Shown: positions 21,614 through 33,000 of the stretch, piece after piece
How positions within the stretch are numbered: position 1 is the first letter of the stretch
Layout: each line of letters begins with the position of its first letter
Assembly: GCA_947471745.1 (NCBI GenBank)
Contig: CANJKZ010000396.1
Location: 627,501 to 691,500 of the forward strand
Length of the DNA: 64,000 nt
Origin: Closterium sp. Naga37s-1
Taxonomy: Eukaryota; Streptophyta; Zygnematophyceae; Desmidiales; Closteriaceae
Reading direction: 5' to 3'
Notes under the pieces: generated by a model
Databases searched by the model: none
What the model saw: the letters and a program-made list of their open reading frames with translations, nothing else
Told to the model about the DNA's origin: nothing
Position numbers and translations under genes: made by a program

Positions 21614-22855
21614 TCAAGTCTTACCATAAGTTTGCCTGTCCAAAAATGCCTGTAGAGTCTGCTCAATATGTTTAATGTCACGAGCTGCAGCATCATCAGA
21701 CCCTTGGTTTGAATCTTCCTTCCAAATCCTTCCTTCACCCCAACCCCCTCTCTCCCTCCTTTTGCTTGCATCACCCTTCTCCTTCTTACTATTATCTACA
21801 CTCACACTCCCTCCCAGCAGTGAGGGTAGCAGCACTCCCTCTACAGTGTACACTACCAGGCGCCGCGTGACTACAGTGGCACCCACCGTTACAGCCACAC
21901 TCGACACATCCCCTCTCGATAAAGCCCCATTCAACACAGGCACACTTCCCGGATCGATACTCGATACAGGCACATTGGATACAGTGAATCTAAGCCCAGA
22001 GGATGCGAGACTAAGGCGAGTGCCCTGCAGCGACCTATGCTCGCCGTGCCACTGCAGGAGGGAAACCCTAGCCGGGATCAGGTGGCACAGAGCTATCTCC
22101 CTCAGGACCTCCCTTCTTTCTGCAGAACCTAGCTGTTGGGCCGAGCCCTGCTTCGATTCATCCAACCGCTCTTGAGTAAATCTTACTCGCTCCTGTGCAG
22201 CTATATTCTCCACTCTACTCGCTCCTAGTCCGGTCGCCCTTAATTTTCTTGCAAATGCGGAATTGTTCTGGCGATTACTGGGGAGTAGTGCCGAGGCCTC
22301 CAGTCTCTGCAGCACCAAGGGGAGGACCAACGGCAGCAGGGCCGCTAGGGCGGAATCCGAGGGGGCGAGCACGGTCGCGTTGCTGCGCCGCAGGCGGCGG
22401 TGGAGCTCAGGCAGCACGCCCGCGACGCCCAGCAGTCGTTTGAACCCCGTGGGTCCCGCTTCGCCCAGCTCCAGCAGCACGTCTCCTGGAATAGCGCGTT
22501 TGCGTGTGCCTGCGCGAGTATGATTGGAGAGAGTGTTATTGTAGCTTAGATTGCTCGTCTCTGCCCTTCCCCCACTCCCTTGCGTCGCTCTAATGCTTCT
22601 TCCCCCCATGCCCTCGATTCCCTCCGCCATTTCTCCGCTCACCTCCGCCATGGCCCCACTCACTCCCGTCATTTCCCGCTCATAACCGCCATTCCGGCTC
22701 ATTTCCGCCACCCCCCCGCTCACTTCCGCCATGCGCTGGCGATCTTCCGCAAATTTCTCTCCTCCTATCTCTCCGAGCGCCGGCTGCATTTGCGCAAGAA
22801 GCAGCGCAACAGCTAAACCGCGGATAGCCCAAGAAAGCATTGGGAACGTAAACAT
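21614..22855 (-). CDS. Secreted fasciclin (FAS1) domain protein
   Basis: The 413-residue frame starts with a signal-peptide-like segment (MFTFPMLSWAIRGLAVALLL, predicted cleavage near residue 28). A low-complexity stretch with repeated MAEVSG-like units follows to about residue 85. A FAS1 domain then spans about 120-345. Its family landmarks are NATVLAPSDSALAALL (H1-like), CHLIPARVS, PVLNGALSRGDV and VVYTVEGVLLPSLL (H2-like). FAS1 proteins act in cell adhesion and the cell wall; the ligand is not predictable. No GPI signal is seen at the C-terminus. A donor-like TATG/GTAAGA near 21622 suggests the last residues may come from another exon. It is divergent from the WDR48 gene across 1.07 kb. 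Confidence 0.8.
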   Translation of the reverse strand: MFTFPMLSWAIRGLAVALLLAQMQPALGEIGGEKFAEDRQRMAEVSGGVAEMSRNGGYEREMTGVSGAMAEVSGEMAEGIEGMGGRSIRATQGSGGRAETSNLSYNNTLSNHTRAGTRKRAIPGDVLLELGEAGPTGFKRLLGVAGVLPELHRRLRRSNATVLAPSDSALAALLPLVLPLVLQRLEASALLPSNRQNNSAFARKLRATGLGASRVENIAAQERVRFTQERLDESKQGSAQQLGSAERREVLREIALCHLIPARVSLLQWHGEHRSLQGTRLSLASSGLRFTVSNVPVSSIDPGSVPVLNGALSRGDVSSVAVTVGATVVTRRLVVYTVEGVLLPSLLGGSVSVDNSKKEKGDASKRRERGGWGEGRIWKEDSNQGSDDAAARDIKHIEQTLQAFLDRQTYGKT

Positions 22856-23930
22856 AGCTGTAATGATCTACTACTAGCTCCCGTGGTGGCGCCGAGAAAG
22901 TCGCTGTGCTGGCGCCGCGAAAGTCGCGAAAGTCGCCTGGGCCTCTTGAGTCGACTCTCGAGTCTTGCGTATGTGCCGCGAATTGGTGGGGGGTGCAAAA
23001 TTCCACCAAGAAATCTCTCCGAATAGACTCGATATAACTGTACTGTGTAACACCTCAAAGGTTGTGCTGCGAAAGTAGCTGTAAAGTTGTGCATTTGTTA
23101 ATGATAGGAAATGTGCATTTTCTACTATGAAATTGGTTGAGTTCATGATTTCATGGAAATTAACGCGTAGATTATTACGCCTGCATTATGATGAAGATCC
23201 AGGGTAGGTTATTGCACATAATGTGGCTGAAATAAGAAGAGAGAATAATCCATTCAACCATCAATTTGATTTTTGCACCCTCCGCTCCCACTCTTCCTTT
23301 CCACCACGTTACAGTCACAATCTTCCACAGATTCAGCAAACCGCTTCCTGCAGTCGTCCCTTGCATGTTTCAGTGGACTCCCATCTCATTCCGGACCAAG
23401 CGCCTGCCAAACAGGGCCTGCGCTAAACTCCTTACATGAGTTTCTCGGTTCAAGCGAGGGCGATGGTGATGGCAACGAGTTCCCAGGCACGTTGATGGAA
23501 ATCTGAGACGCGGTATCCATTGCACATGGATGTCTGTTGTCACGAATCTGTCGGTAATCCCGAGGCTCTCTGCGTTCCGTCGAACAGGCCATTCGTGATC
23601 GTTTAGGATACGACCTCAATAGTGCATGCGTGTTAGAGAACTCTTAGATATAGTCATTGGCAGCGGCCTTCTCGCACCGTAAGCCACTCATTCGAGGTCA
23701 ACCTTAGCCGATTCTTTCCGGATCACTAGCTCATTCCTTTGACCGGGACCAACCGGGATTGAAAGGAAGCAATAAATATTCGCAGACGCCGGGATTCGCT
23801 ATTCGACATTGGTGATCCCCCTTGATCAGGGTCTGGACATAGTTTATCACATTTAACTGCGAGTCATTCTCAGCTTTTCCAACCGCAGTTAAACGCAATC
23901 AACCGCTGTCAACCGCACTGAACCGCGGCA
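22856..23930. other. Divergent intergenic/promoter interval
   Basis: This interval separates the FAS1 start (minus) from the WDR48 start (plus). It contains a partial palindrome CTTGAGTCGACTC near 22946-22958. No coding sequence is recognised and no promoter element can be assigned with confidence. Confidence 0.4.
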
Positions 23931-26900
23931 ATGCATCGGTCGACGAGCGCGGGAGCCATGTCGACCATGGCGACCGGCGGAGGGGCCATGGCGAGGCCCC
24001 GCAAGGAGCGGAAAGTCACGTTCGTCGTGCGAGACTCTGACGACACCACCGTGAGTTGAGAACACCAAATAGAGGTGGTGTCGGTGACACAGAAGTGTCA
24101 ACTCAGAAGTGTCATTTCAAATGACTCAGAAGTGTCATTTCAAATGACTCAGAAGTGTCATTTCAAATGACTCAGAAGTGTCATTTCAAATGACTCAGAA
24201 GTGTCATTTCAAATGACTCAGAAGTGTCATTTCAAATGACTCAGAAGTGTCATTTCAAGAAGCCACGTTCGTCATGCACATCGGACTCTGCCGACACCAC
24301 CCTGAGTTGGGAACATCAGAACACGGAATGGAGTTACGAGTATTGCCATCGTCCAACGCTCGCATTCTGCGGACTGCTGTCGGTTGCCCCACTTTTCCCG
24401 CTTACCTCTGATTTTTCCCACACATATCTCTCATCATCCCCTTTGCCTCTCACTATCCCCCCTTACCTCTCATTATCTCCACATGTCTCTCATTATCTCC
24501 ACATGTCTCTCATTATCTCCACATGTCTCTCATTATCTCCACATGTCTCTCATTATCTCCACATGTCTCTCATTATCTCCACATGTCTCTCATTATCTCC
24601 ACATGCCTCTCATTATCTCTCCACATGTCTCTCATTATCTCCACATGTCTCTCATTATCTCCACATGTCTCTCATTATCTCCCTTTGCTTGTCACTATCC
24701 CCCCTTACCTCTCATCATCCACATAGCTCTCATTGTCCCCCTGTTCCCCCGCTTCTCCCATCCCCTGACTCCCCCTCCCCCCCTCGCAGCACTGTGCTGG
24801 CGTCAACAGTGTCTGCCTCGCCCCTCCTATCCCCCCCCCCATCTCTCTCACTGCTTCCCCTTGCCCCTCCCCCTTCCCCCTTGCCCCTCCTCCTTCCCCC
24901 CTTGCTTCTCCTCATTCCTCTCCCCCCCTCGCAGCACTGTGCTGGCGTCAACAGTGTGTGCCTGGCCCCTCCTGCCACGTCAGCATGGTACCTGCACCAG
25001 CAGGGGCCCAGATCGCCCCTCTCTCACCCACACTCGCATTCCCACGGCCACACCAGAAGCAGCAATGATGGTGACTATAACGAGGAAGCTTATATCGAGG
25101 ATGTAGTGTTCACTGGCAGCCGGGACGGAACCATAAAGCGGTGGAGGGTTTCGGTAGGCTCGGCGAGTCCTGGAGCTGCAGAGGAGGATCGGTACGGGAG
25201 GGGGAACGGAGGTGCGGTAACCCCAAAAGGATTGTATGAGACGACTTTCGAGTCACATACAGACTGGGTGAATGATGTGGTGTTGGTGGGAGCAGACACG
25301 CTCGTCTCATGCTCCTCTGATGGCTCCCTCAAGGTCAGTCGCTCAGAGCATTGATACAAATTGCGAGTCGCATACAGACTGGGTGAATGACGTGGTGCTA
25401 GTGGGGGCGGACACGCTCGTCTCATGCTCCTCCGATGGATCCCTCAAGGTGAGTCGCTCAGAGCGCGCTGTCAAAGTGGACACAGCCACTCAAATGCCAC
25501 ATGCAGGGTGTAAAGGGTGAATCGTGTCACTCATGCAATGGCAGAATGGAGGCTGATTTTCAGAATTTTCAAAATCATCCACCTTCAGGGTGCAAAGGGC
25601 AAGGACGATCCCCTCTTTGCTTGTGTGCATGTGTAGGCATGATCGAAAATGTATTCGACCTTGTTTTTGCCTTTTTTTTCTTGGTGATAAGAGTTCTCTA
25701 ACAAAAAAACGGCCGTATTTTTGAAAATTTACCATAAAAAACGGACCGTAAAAAACGGACCGTAATTTACGATTACCGTATTTTTGAACCTTGGCAAAGG
25801 GTGGATCATAACACTCGTGCACTGGCAGAATGACGGTGTCTTACCAGCCTGTTTCTAACGTCCTAGCTTGTCCCTGGCGTTCCCTGCCCCTCCACGTGCT
25901 GTGTCGTGTGTGCACGCACCAGACATGGTAGGCGTTCTCCCCAAAGGGCGAGTGCACCGACACCCTGCAGGCTGCAGCACAGCACCCATATATAATCACT
26001 CTGTCTCCTGCCCCTTTGCATGTTGTGTCTCTGTTTGTGTGCATGTGTCGTGTGTGCATGCACCAGACACGGAAAGCGTTTTCACCAAGGGGCGAGTGCA
26101 CCGACACCCTGTGGCACCCGTGTGCTCTCTATATATCTACTAAGCTGTCCCTACAATCCCCTTTTCCCCCACGCCCTCCTTGTGTGCATTCATGTGTGCA
26201 CGAATCAGACATGGAAGGCCTTTTCCCCAAGGGGCGAGTGCACCGACACCCTGCGGCACCACAGCGACTACGTAATCGCTCTCGCTGCCGCCCGTGATGT
26301 GAGTTCCTCTCCCTCTCTGTACGAATCAAAAGTACTGCAACCGCACTCCAGCATGCATGCAGCAGCACTGCTGCACCACAGCGACTACAGGCATCGCTCT
26401 TGCTGCTGCCCGCGATGTGAGTCCCTCTCCCTCTCTGTACGAATCAAAGGTACTGCAACCGCACTTCAGCATGCATGCAGCAGCACTGCTGCACCACAGC
26501 GACTACAGGCATCGCGCTTGTTGCTGCCTGCGATGTGAGTCCCTCTCCCTCTCTGTACGAATCAAAGGTACTGCAACCGCATTTCAGCATGCATGCAGCA
26601 GCACTGCGGCACCACAGCGACTACAGGCATCGCTCTTGCTGCTGCCCGCAATGTGAGTAGAACCATGTGTTCGTCTCCCTTCTCTCTCTTCCCTCTCTAT
26701 GCGGATCCAAGGTAATGCAACAGGACTGCGGCACCACAGCAACTGTAGTCGTTGTTCTTGCTATATGCTCGTCTCTACGCTCTCCCCTCTCCCTTCTTCC
26801 TTCTCCTCACACTCCTCCCTTTGTCCCTGACTTCCCCTCAGGTCCCTCTAGTGGCATCAGCTGGTCTCGGTTCAGAGCTTTTCATTTGGGACTTAGCAGC

Positions 26901-29900
26901 AGCGCAACCACTCACCTGGTCAGGAGGGTCCCTTCCCCCCACTTCCTCTTCTTCTCCCCCTTCCTCCTCCTCCTCCGCCACCCCTGCTTCCACGTCTAAC
27001 GCGTCCCCTGGTGCTCCGGCTGCTGCTTCAGGCCTAGGGGGAGCAGGGGGGGCAGGCGGGGCTGGTGGGGCAGGGGGAGCAGGGGGAGTGGGGGGGGCAG
27101 GGGGAGCAGGAGGAGCAGGGGGGGGAGCAGCAGCAGGGCCAGTAGTGGGGGTGTATTCTCCAGTGCCGGCCAAAGGGCATAAGGACTCGGTGTATTCTGT
27201 GGCGATGAACAGTGCCGGCAGCGTGGTGGTCTCGGGCGGCACAGAGAAGGTGGTTCGCGTGTGGGACCCTCGCACGGGGACCAAGCAGATGAAGCTGAAA
27301 GGGCACGCGGAGAACATTAGAGCACTGGCTGTAGATCCTACTGGCAGGTGAGTGGCTGTTGATGCGAGGGGCAGGTGAGTGGCTGTTGATGCGAGGGGCA
27401 GGTGAGTGGCTGTTGATGCGAGGGGCAGGTGAGTGGCTGTTGATGCGAGGGGCAGGTGAGTGGCTGTTGATGCGAGGGGCAGGTGAGTGGCTGTTGATGC
27501 GAGGGGCAGGTGAGTGGCTGTTGATGCGAGGGGCAGGTGAGTGGCTGTTGATGCGAGGGGCAGGTGAGTGGCTGTTGATGCGAGGGGCAGGTGAGTGGCT
27601 GTTGATGCGAGGGGCAGGTGAGTGGCTGTTGATGCGAGGGGCAGGTGAGTGGCTGTTGATGCGAGGGGCAGGTGAGTGGCTGTTGATGCGAGGGGCAGGT
27701 GAGTGGCTGTTGATGCGAGGGGCAGGTGAGTGGCTGTTGATGCGAGGGGCAGGTGAGTGGCTGTTGATGCGAGGGGCAGGTGAGTGGCTGTTGATGCGAG
27801 GGGCAGGTGAGTGGCTGTTGATGCGAGGGGCAGGTGAGTGGCTGTTGATGCGAGGGGCAGGTGAGTGGCTGTTGATGCGAGGGGCAGGTGAGTGGCTGTT
27901 GATGCGAGGGGCAGGTGAGTGGCTGTTGATGCGAGGGGCAGGTGAGTGGCTGTTGATGCGAGGGGCAGGTGAGTGGCTGTTGATGCGAGGGGCAGGTGAG
28001 TGGCTGTTGATGCGAGGGGCAGGTGAGTGGCTGTTGATGCGAGGGGCAGGTGAGTGGCTGTTGATGCGAGGGGCAGGTGAGTGGCTGTTGATGCGAGGGG
28101 CAGGTGAGTGGCTGTTGATGCGAGGGGCAGGTGAGTGGCTGTTGATGCGAGGGGCAGGTGAGTGGCTGTTGATGCGAGGGGCAGGTGAGTGGCTGTTGAT
28201 GCGAGGGGCAGGTGAGTGGCTGTTGATGCGAGGGGCAGGTGAGTGGCTGTTGATGCGAGGGGCAGGTGAGTGGCTGTTGATGCGAGGGGCAGGTGAGTGG
28301 CTGTTGATGCGAGGGGCAGGTGAGTGGCTGTTGATGCGAGGGGCAGGTGAGTGGCTGTTGATGCGAGGGGCAGGTGAGTGGCTGTTGATGCGAGGGGCAG
28401 GTGAGTGGCTGTTGATGCGAGGGGCAGGTGAGTGGCTGTTGATGCGAGGGGCAGGTGAGTGGCTGTTGATGCGAGGGGCAGGTGAGTGGCTGTTGATGCG
28501 AGGGGCAGGTGAGTGGCTGTTGATGCGAGGGGCAGGTGAGTGGCTGTTGATGCGAGGGGCAGGTGAGTGGCTGTTGATGTGAGGGGCAGGTGAGTGGCTG
28601 TTGATGCGAGGGGCAGGTGAGTGGCTTGGTGGTGTGGGAGGGGCGGCCCTGTGTGTTGGGCATTGGGTAACACACACAGGCCCTCCCACGTGCTCTATGG
28701 GAAGGAGATGAGGCCTTGCCCAATGTACGCACAGGCACAGGGCCCTGTGTGTTGTGTGATGGGGCCCTTGCACACACAGGCGCTCTGCATCTCCTTGCAT
28801 GTTGGGAGGCCCCATGCTCTGTGGCAAGGAGATGCAGAGCGCGAGAGGAGTGGTTGGTATGCGTCTGGAACGCAGATGCAGGATGAGGGGCCTGGGGGGG
28901 CATTTGGTGTTCGTGTGTGTGGGAGGCTGTTTGTGGTCCAAGAGGTGACTTCTGAGGCCACTCAAGAGTCAGATGGATGGCTGTTTGGTGAGCAGAGGCA
29001 GGGTGGGTGGGGAAGGATCTGGGGTGTGTGTGTGTGCGCACAATACCATCCACCAAATAGATACGGTCTTTCTCAACTCAGCGCATCTTCTCCCTCCCCC
29101 GCCCTCCTCTCACGCCCCATTGCAGGTTCTGCTTGTCCGGCTCCTCCGACTCAATCATCCGGTGAGCTCTCAGGACCTACACACACTCATTTCGTGTGTG
29201 CACTGCATAAACTATTCACTAAGCCATTAGGCATTGGGTGTCCCAACGTGCAGTGGTGTGGACCTCTCTTTCTCGTGTGTTTATGTGTTTCTGCGTGTAT
29301 GCTTTTCCCCTGACTCGGTTTCCCTCTTCACTCGATTCTCGCTTGCTGGGGCAGCAGTGCTGTCGTGTGTGCACTCCTATGCGATGCATGCACTCACTCA
29401 TGCATGTAACTAAGACAGACACACGGATTCATAACAAACCTCTTCTCCCTGTGCTGTTCACACAGTCCCAATTTCCTTTCAAACTCAATAATCCTGGAGA
29501 GCTTCAGGCTTAAGGCCCCTCCGTGCTGTACCCCTGGTCACACTGACTGCTTCTGCGCATTCTTTCCCTCTTGTCTGTGTCTCTCCTTTATGCCACAATC
29601 CTTGTTTTTCCACAGGTTGTGGGACCTGGGGCAGCAGCGCTGTGTGCACTCATACGCCGTGCACACAGACTCGGTGTGGGCTGTGCGGTGCACTCATGTG
29701 CAGTGCAATATGCACACTGACTGATTCCGCGCGTTATTTCGTACTTCTGTTTGTCCCTCCTTGTTTCCACACCCGCTTCCCTTCACAGCCTGTGGGACCT
29801 GGGGCAGCAGCGCTGTGTGCACTCCTACGCAGTACACACAGACTCGGTGTGGGCTGTGGCAGCCAATGAGGAGTTCACACGTGTCTACAGCGGGGGCAGA

Positions 29901-29967
29901 GATGCATGTGTGAGTGCCGTGTGTGTTTGGGCGAGTGTGTGTGGGGGGGGGGGGGGGGGGGGCGCGC

Positions 29968-30022
<55 letters not shown>

Positions 30023-33000
30023 CGTGCGTGTGTGTGTGTGTGTGTATGTGTGCGGGCGTGCATGCACGTTTCTGGGTGTATGTGCCTGCATGTGTGTGCA
30101 TACGGACTCAGTGTGGGCCTGACGAGGGAGTGGGCCAAAGGAAGAAAGGCTGTGTGTGTGTGTTTGTGTCTGTATGTGTGTGGGTCGGTGATTGTTTACG
30201 TGGGTGTGTGAATGTGTGTGTGTTCGATGGGTCTCCTCTCCCCGCTCTTTCTTTGTTTCTCTCTTGCCGCTCTTTTCTTGCTCACCCCAGTATTCGCACG
30301 TCTACGCCACCGATCTGGCCACACGGGAAAGCATTCTACTGGCCAAGGAGGATCGCCCCTCATTCTGTTCTGATGGGTATCTGAACTCCCTATGTCTCCT
30401 GTTTTCCCCCTTTCATTCCTCACCCTCCCAGGTCTATGTCACCGATCTGGCCACGCGGGAAAGCATCCTATTGGCCAAGGAGGATCGCCCCGTGCTCCAC
30501 CTGGCGTTACAGCCTGGTGGGGAGAGAGGGGGAAAGGGGAGAGGGGGAAGGGAGGACAGAAGAGAAGGTGAGAGGAGAGGAGGAGGAGGAGTGATAGAGA
30601 GACGGCTGGATTGTGACAGGATGTGGGTTAGCACTTCAGCCTCCTCTGTCCGGTGCTGGCCTGCTGACCCTGCTGCTTTGACAGGGGGGGGTGGGGATGC
30701 GTGGATAGGGGAGGACGGGGAGAAGGCAGCAAGGAGGGTGGCGGGTGGGGTGGATGAGCAAGTGACTGGAGCAGCAGCAGCGCAAGCAGACTGCGAAGGA
30801 GATGAGGCAAGAAGAGGGGCGGGAGCAGGAGAGGAGGAGGGGGGCGTGTCACCGAATGGGCCGGTGTTCTGTGCGAGTCCTGACCTCTCTGCCAGCACAT
30901 TCATCGCCAGCAGCCTTGGGGTGTCCCGCGCCCGAGCCAGTGTGGAGAGCTCTTTCTCTTTGGTGAGTAAAGTGCACTCCAATCTCCCTCCCCTCCACCC
31001 TCCACTGGTTCACCGAATGGCCCGGTGTTCTGTGCGAGTCCTGACCTCTCTGCCAGCACATTCATCGCCAGCAGCCTTGGGGTGTCTCGTGCTCGAGCCA
31101 GCGTGGAGAGCTCATTTTCTCTGGTGGGTGGGGCACATTCAACTCTCCTCTTGTTTGCAAAGGCATGTCACCGGATGGGTCTTTCGTCTGTGCGAGTGCC
31201 TTTGAGAATTCTCAAAAGTACCATCAACGCATTCAACTCTCCTCTTGCTTGCAAAGGCATGTCACCGGATGGCTCTGTCGTCTGTGCGAGTGCTTTTGAG
31301 AATTCTCAAAAGTACCATCAACGCATTCAACTGTCCTCTTGCTTGCCAAGGCATGTCACCGAATGGCTCTGTCGTCTGTGCGAGTGCTGACCTCTCCGCT
31401 AGAGCTAGTGTGGAAGGCTCTTTCACGCTGTTAACTGAAGATGATTCACCTCAGAAACTCCCTCCTCTGTCGGGTGGAATGCTCTCTTTCTCTGCTTGCT
31501 TTCGGTCTCCTGCTTGCATCTGCCCTTCTTCCTTCTTTTACCCATGTTCTCCACTCCCCTTCTCCCCTGGGATGCCATCATCCCCTGTGTGCGCTCATCC
31601 CCTGTGTGCGCTCATCTCCTGTGTGCGCTCATCCCCTGTGTGCGCTCATCCCCTGTGTGCGCTCATCCCCTGTGTGCGCTCATCCCCTGTGTGCGCTCAT
31701 CCCCTGTGTGCGCTCATCCCCTGTGTGCGCTCATCCCCTGTGTGCGCTCATCCCCTGTGTGCGCTCATCCCCTGTGTGCGCTCATCCCCTGTGTGCGCTC
31801 ATCCCCTGTGTGCGCTCATCCCCTGTGTGCGCTCATCCCCTGTGTGCGCTCATCCCCTGTGTGCGCTCATCCCCTGTGTGCGCTCATCCCCTGTGTGCGC
31901 TCATCCCCTGTGTGCGCTCATCCCCTGTGTGCGCTCATCCCCTGTGTGCGCTCATCCCCTGTCTCCTTTCTCTTCTCTCTTTCCCCTTTCCTCTTTCGCC
32001 TCACTCCCCACTCTCCTTAGTGGGAATATCCGCTTATAGCGTATATACGCGTATCGTATATACGCTAACGTATATACGCTAAACGCTTAAGGGTCGATTT
32101 GGTAATACGCTTTTTCGGGCAGGTAAAATACTATCCCGGGCAGGGTGAAAAAAACGTCGTGCTCAAGATTAAGAAGGTGATCCCTATTCTCATTTAGACT
32201 TTCGTAGCATTTCCCTAAGTCTGAGCGGCGATTGGGGTGGGATGTGGAGTAGACACTAAAAGGAGAAGTAGGTAGGAATCGGAAGGAGCTCTGCTGTTAG
32301 AAAGCGGGAATGCCAACTAGAAATGACGACTGGAATTTTGCTGGCTGGTAAGTAGCGTGAGTGGGGTTTGGTGGGGGACGTTTTTGACAGGTTGGAATTC
32401 GTAGATAATATGGGTTCCAATGCGGTACCAATCTAATGTTCAAATTTGAACTGCCTGCAACTTCGAAGGCCCACTCCCGCTTCCCTAGACCGTCAAATTG
32501 CATTTCGACTTAGGCGAAATGCTCAGCAGAAGATTCCGCATCTTTCTGTATACAAGCGATTTTTTTCCCTGGGCAGCCCGAAAAATTTTCTGATAGCGTA
32601 TAGCGTATTAGCTAGCGTATTGCGTTTTGCGTACACACGCTAGCGTGTATACGCTATACGCTTAAGGGTTTGAGCGTATATTCCCACTAAGCCACTCTCC
32701 TCTCCCCTCTCCAATTTCTCCTCTTCCCCCCGCTTTTCCAGGTTCCTCTATTCGCTCATCCCATTGCCACCATCTGTTGCACGCACCACACCCATCACAT
32801 GCCATGCCCGTCTAAAGACAGACTGACTGTCTTGCTTTTCTCCCCTCTCCCCTTCTGCTCTCCCCCTCTCCTACTTGTCCAGGTTCCCCTATTCCCCCAT
32901 CCCATCGCCGCCATCCCTGGCACCGCACCCATCACACGCCATGCCATACTGAACGATAGGCGGCATGTGCTCACGCGGGTGAGACTCATGTGTTTCCGTG

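Noticed and set aside
27348-28626. CRISPR array
   Set aside because: Units are contiguous identical tandem repeats without unique spacers, in a spliced eukaryotic gene.
26838-29056. Long minus-strand frames (570-640 residues) of repeated THLPLASTA or PAPRINSHS units
   Set aside because: They are shadows of the 27-bp minisatellite: 27 is a multiple of three with no stops, so several frames stay open. No homology or start context.
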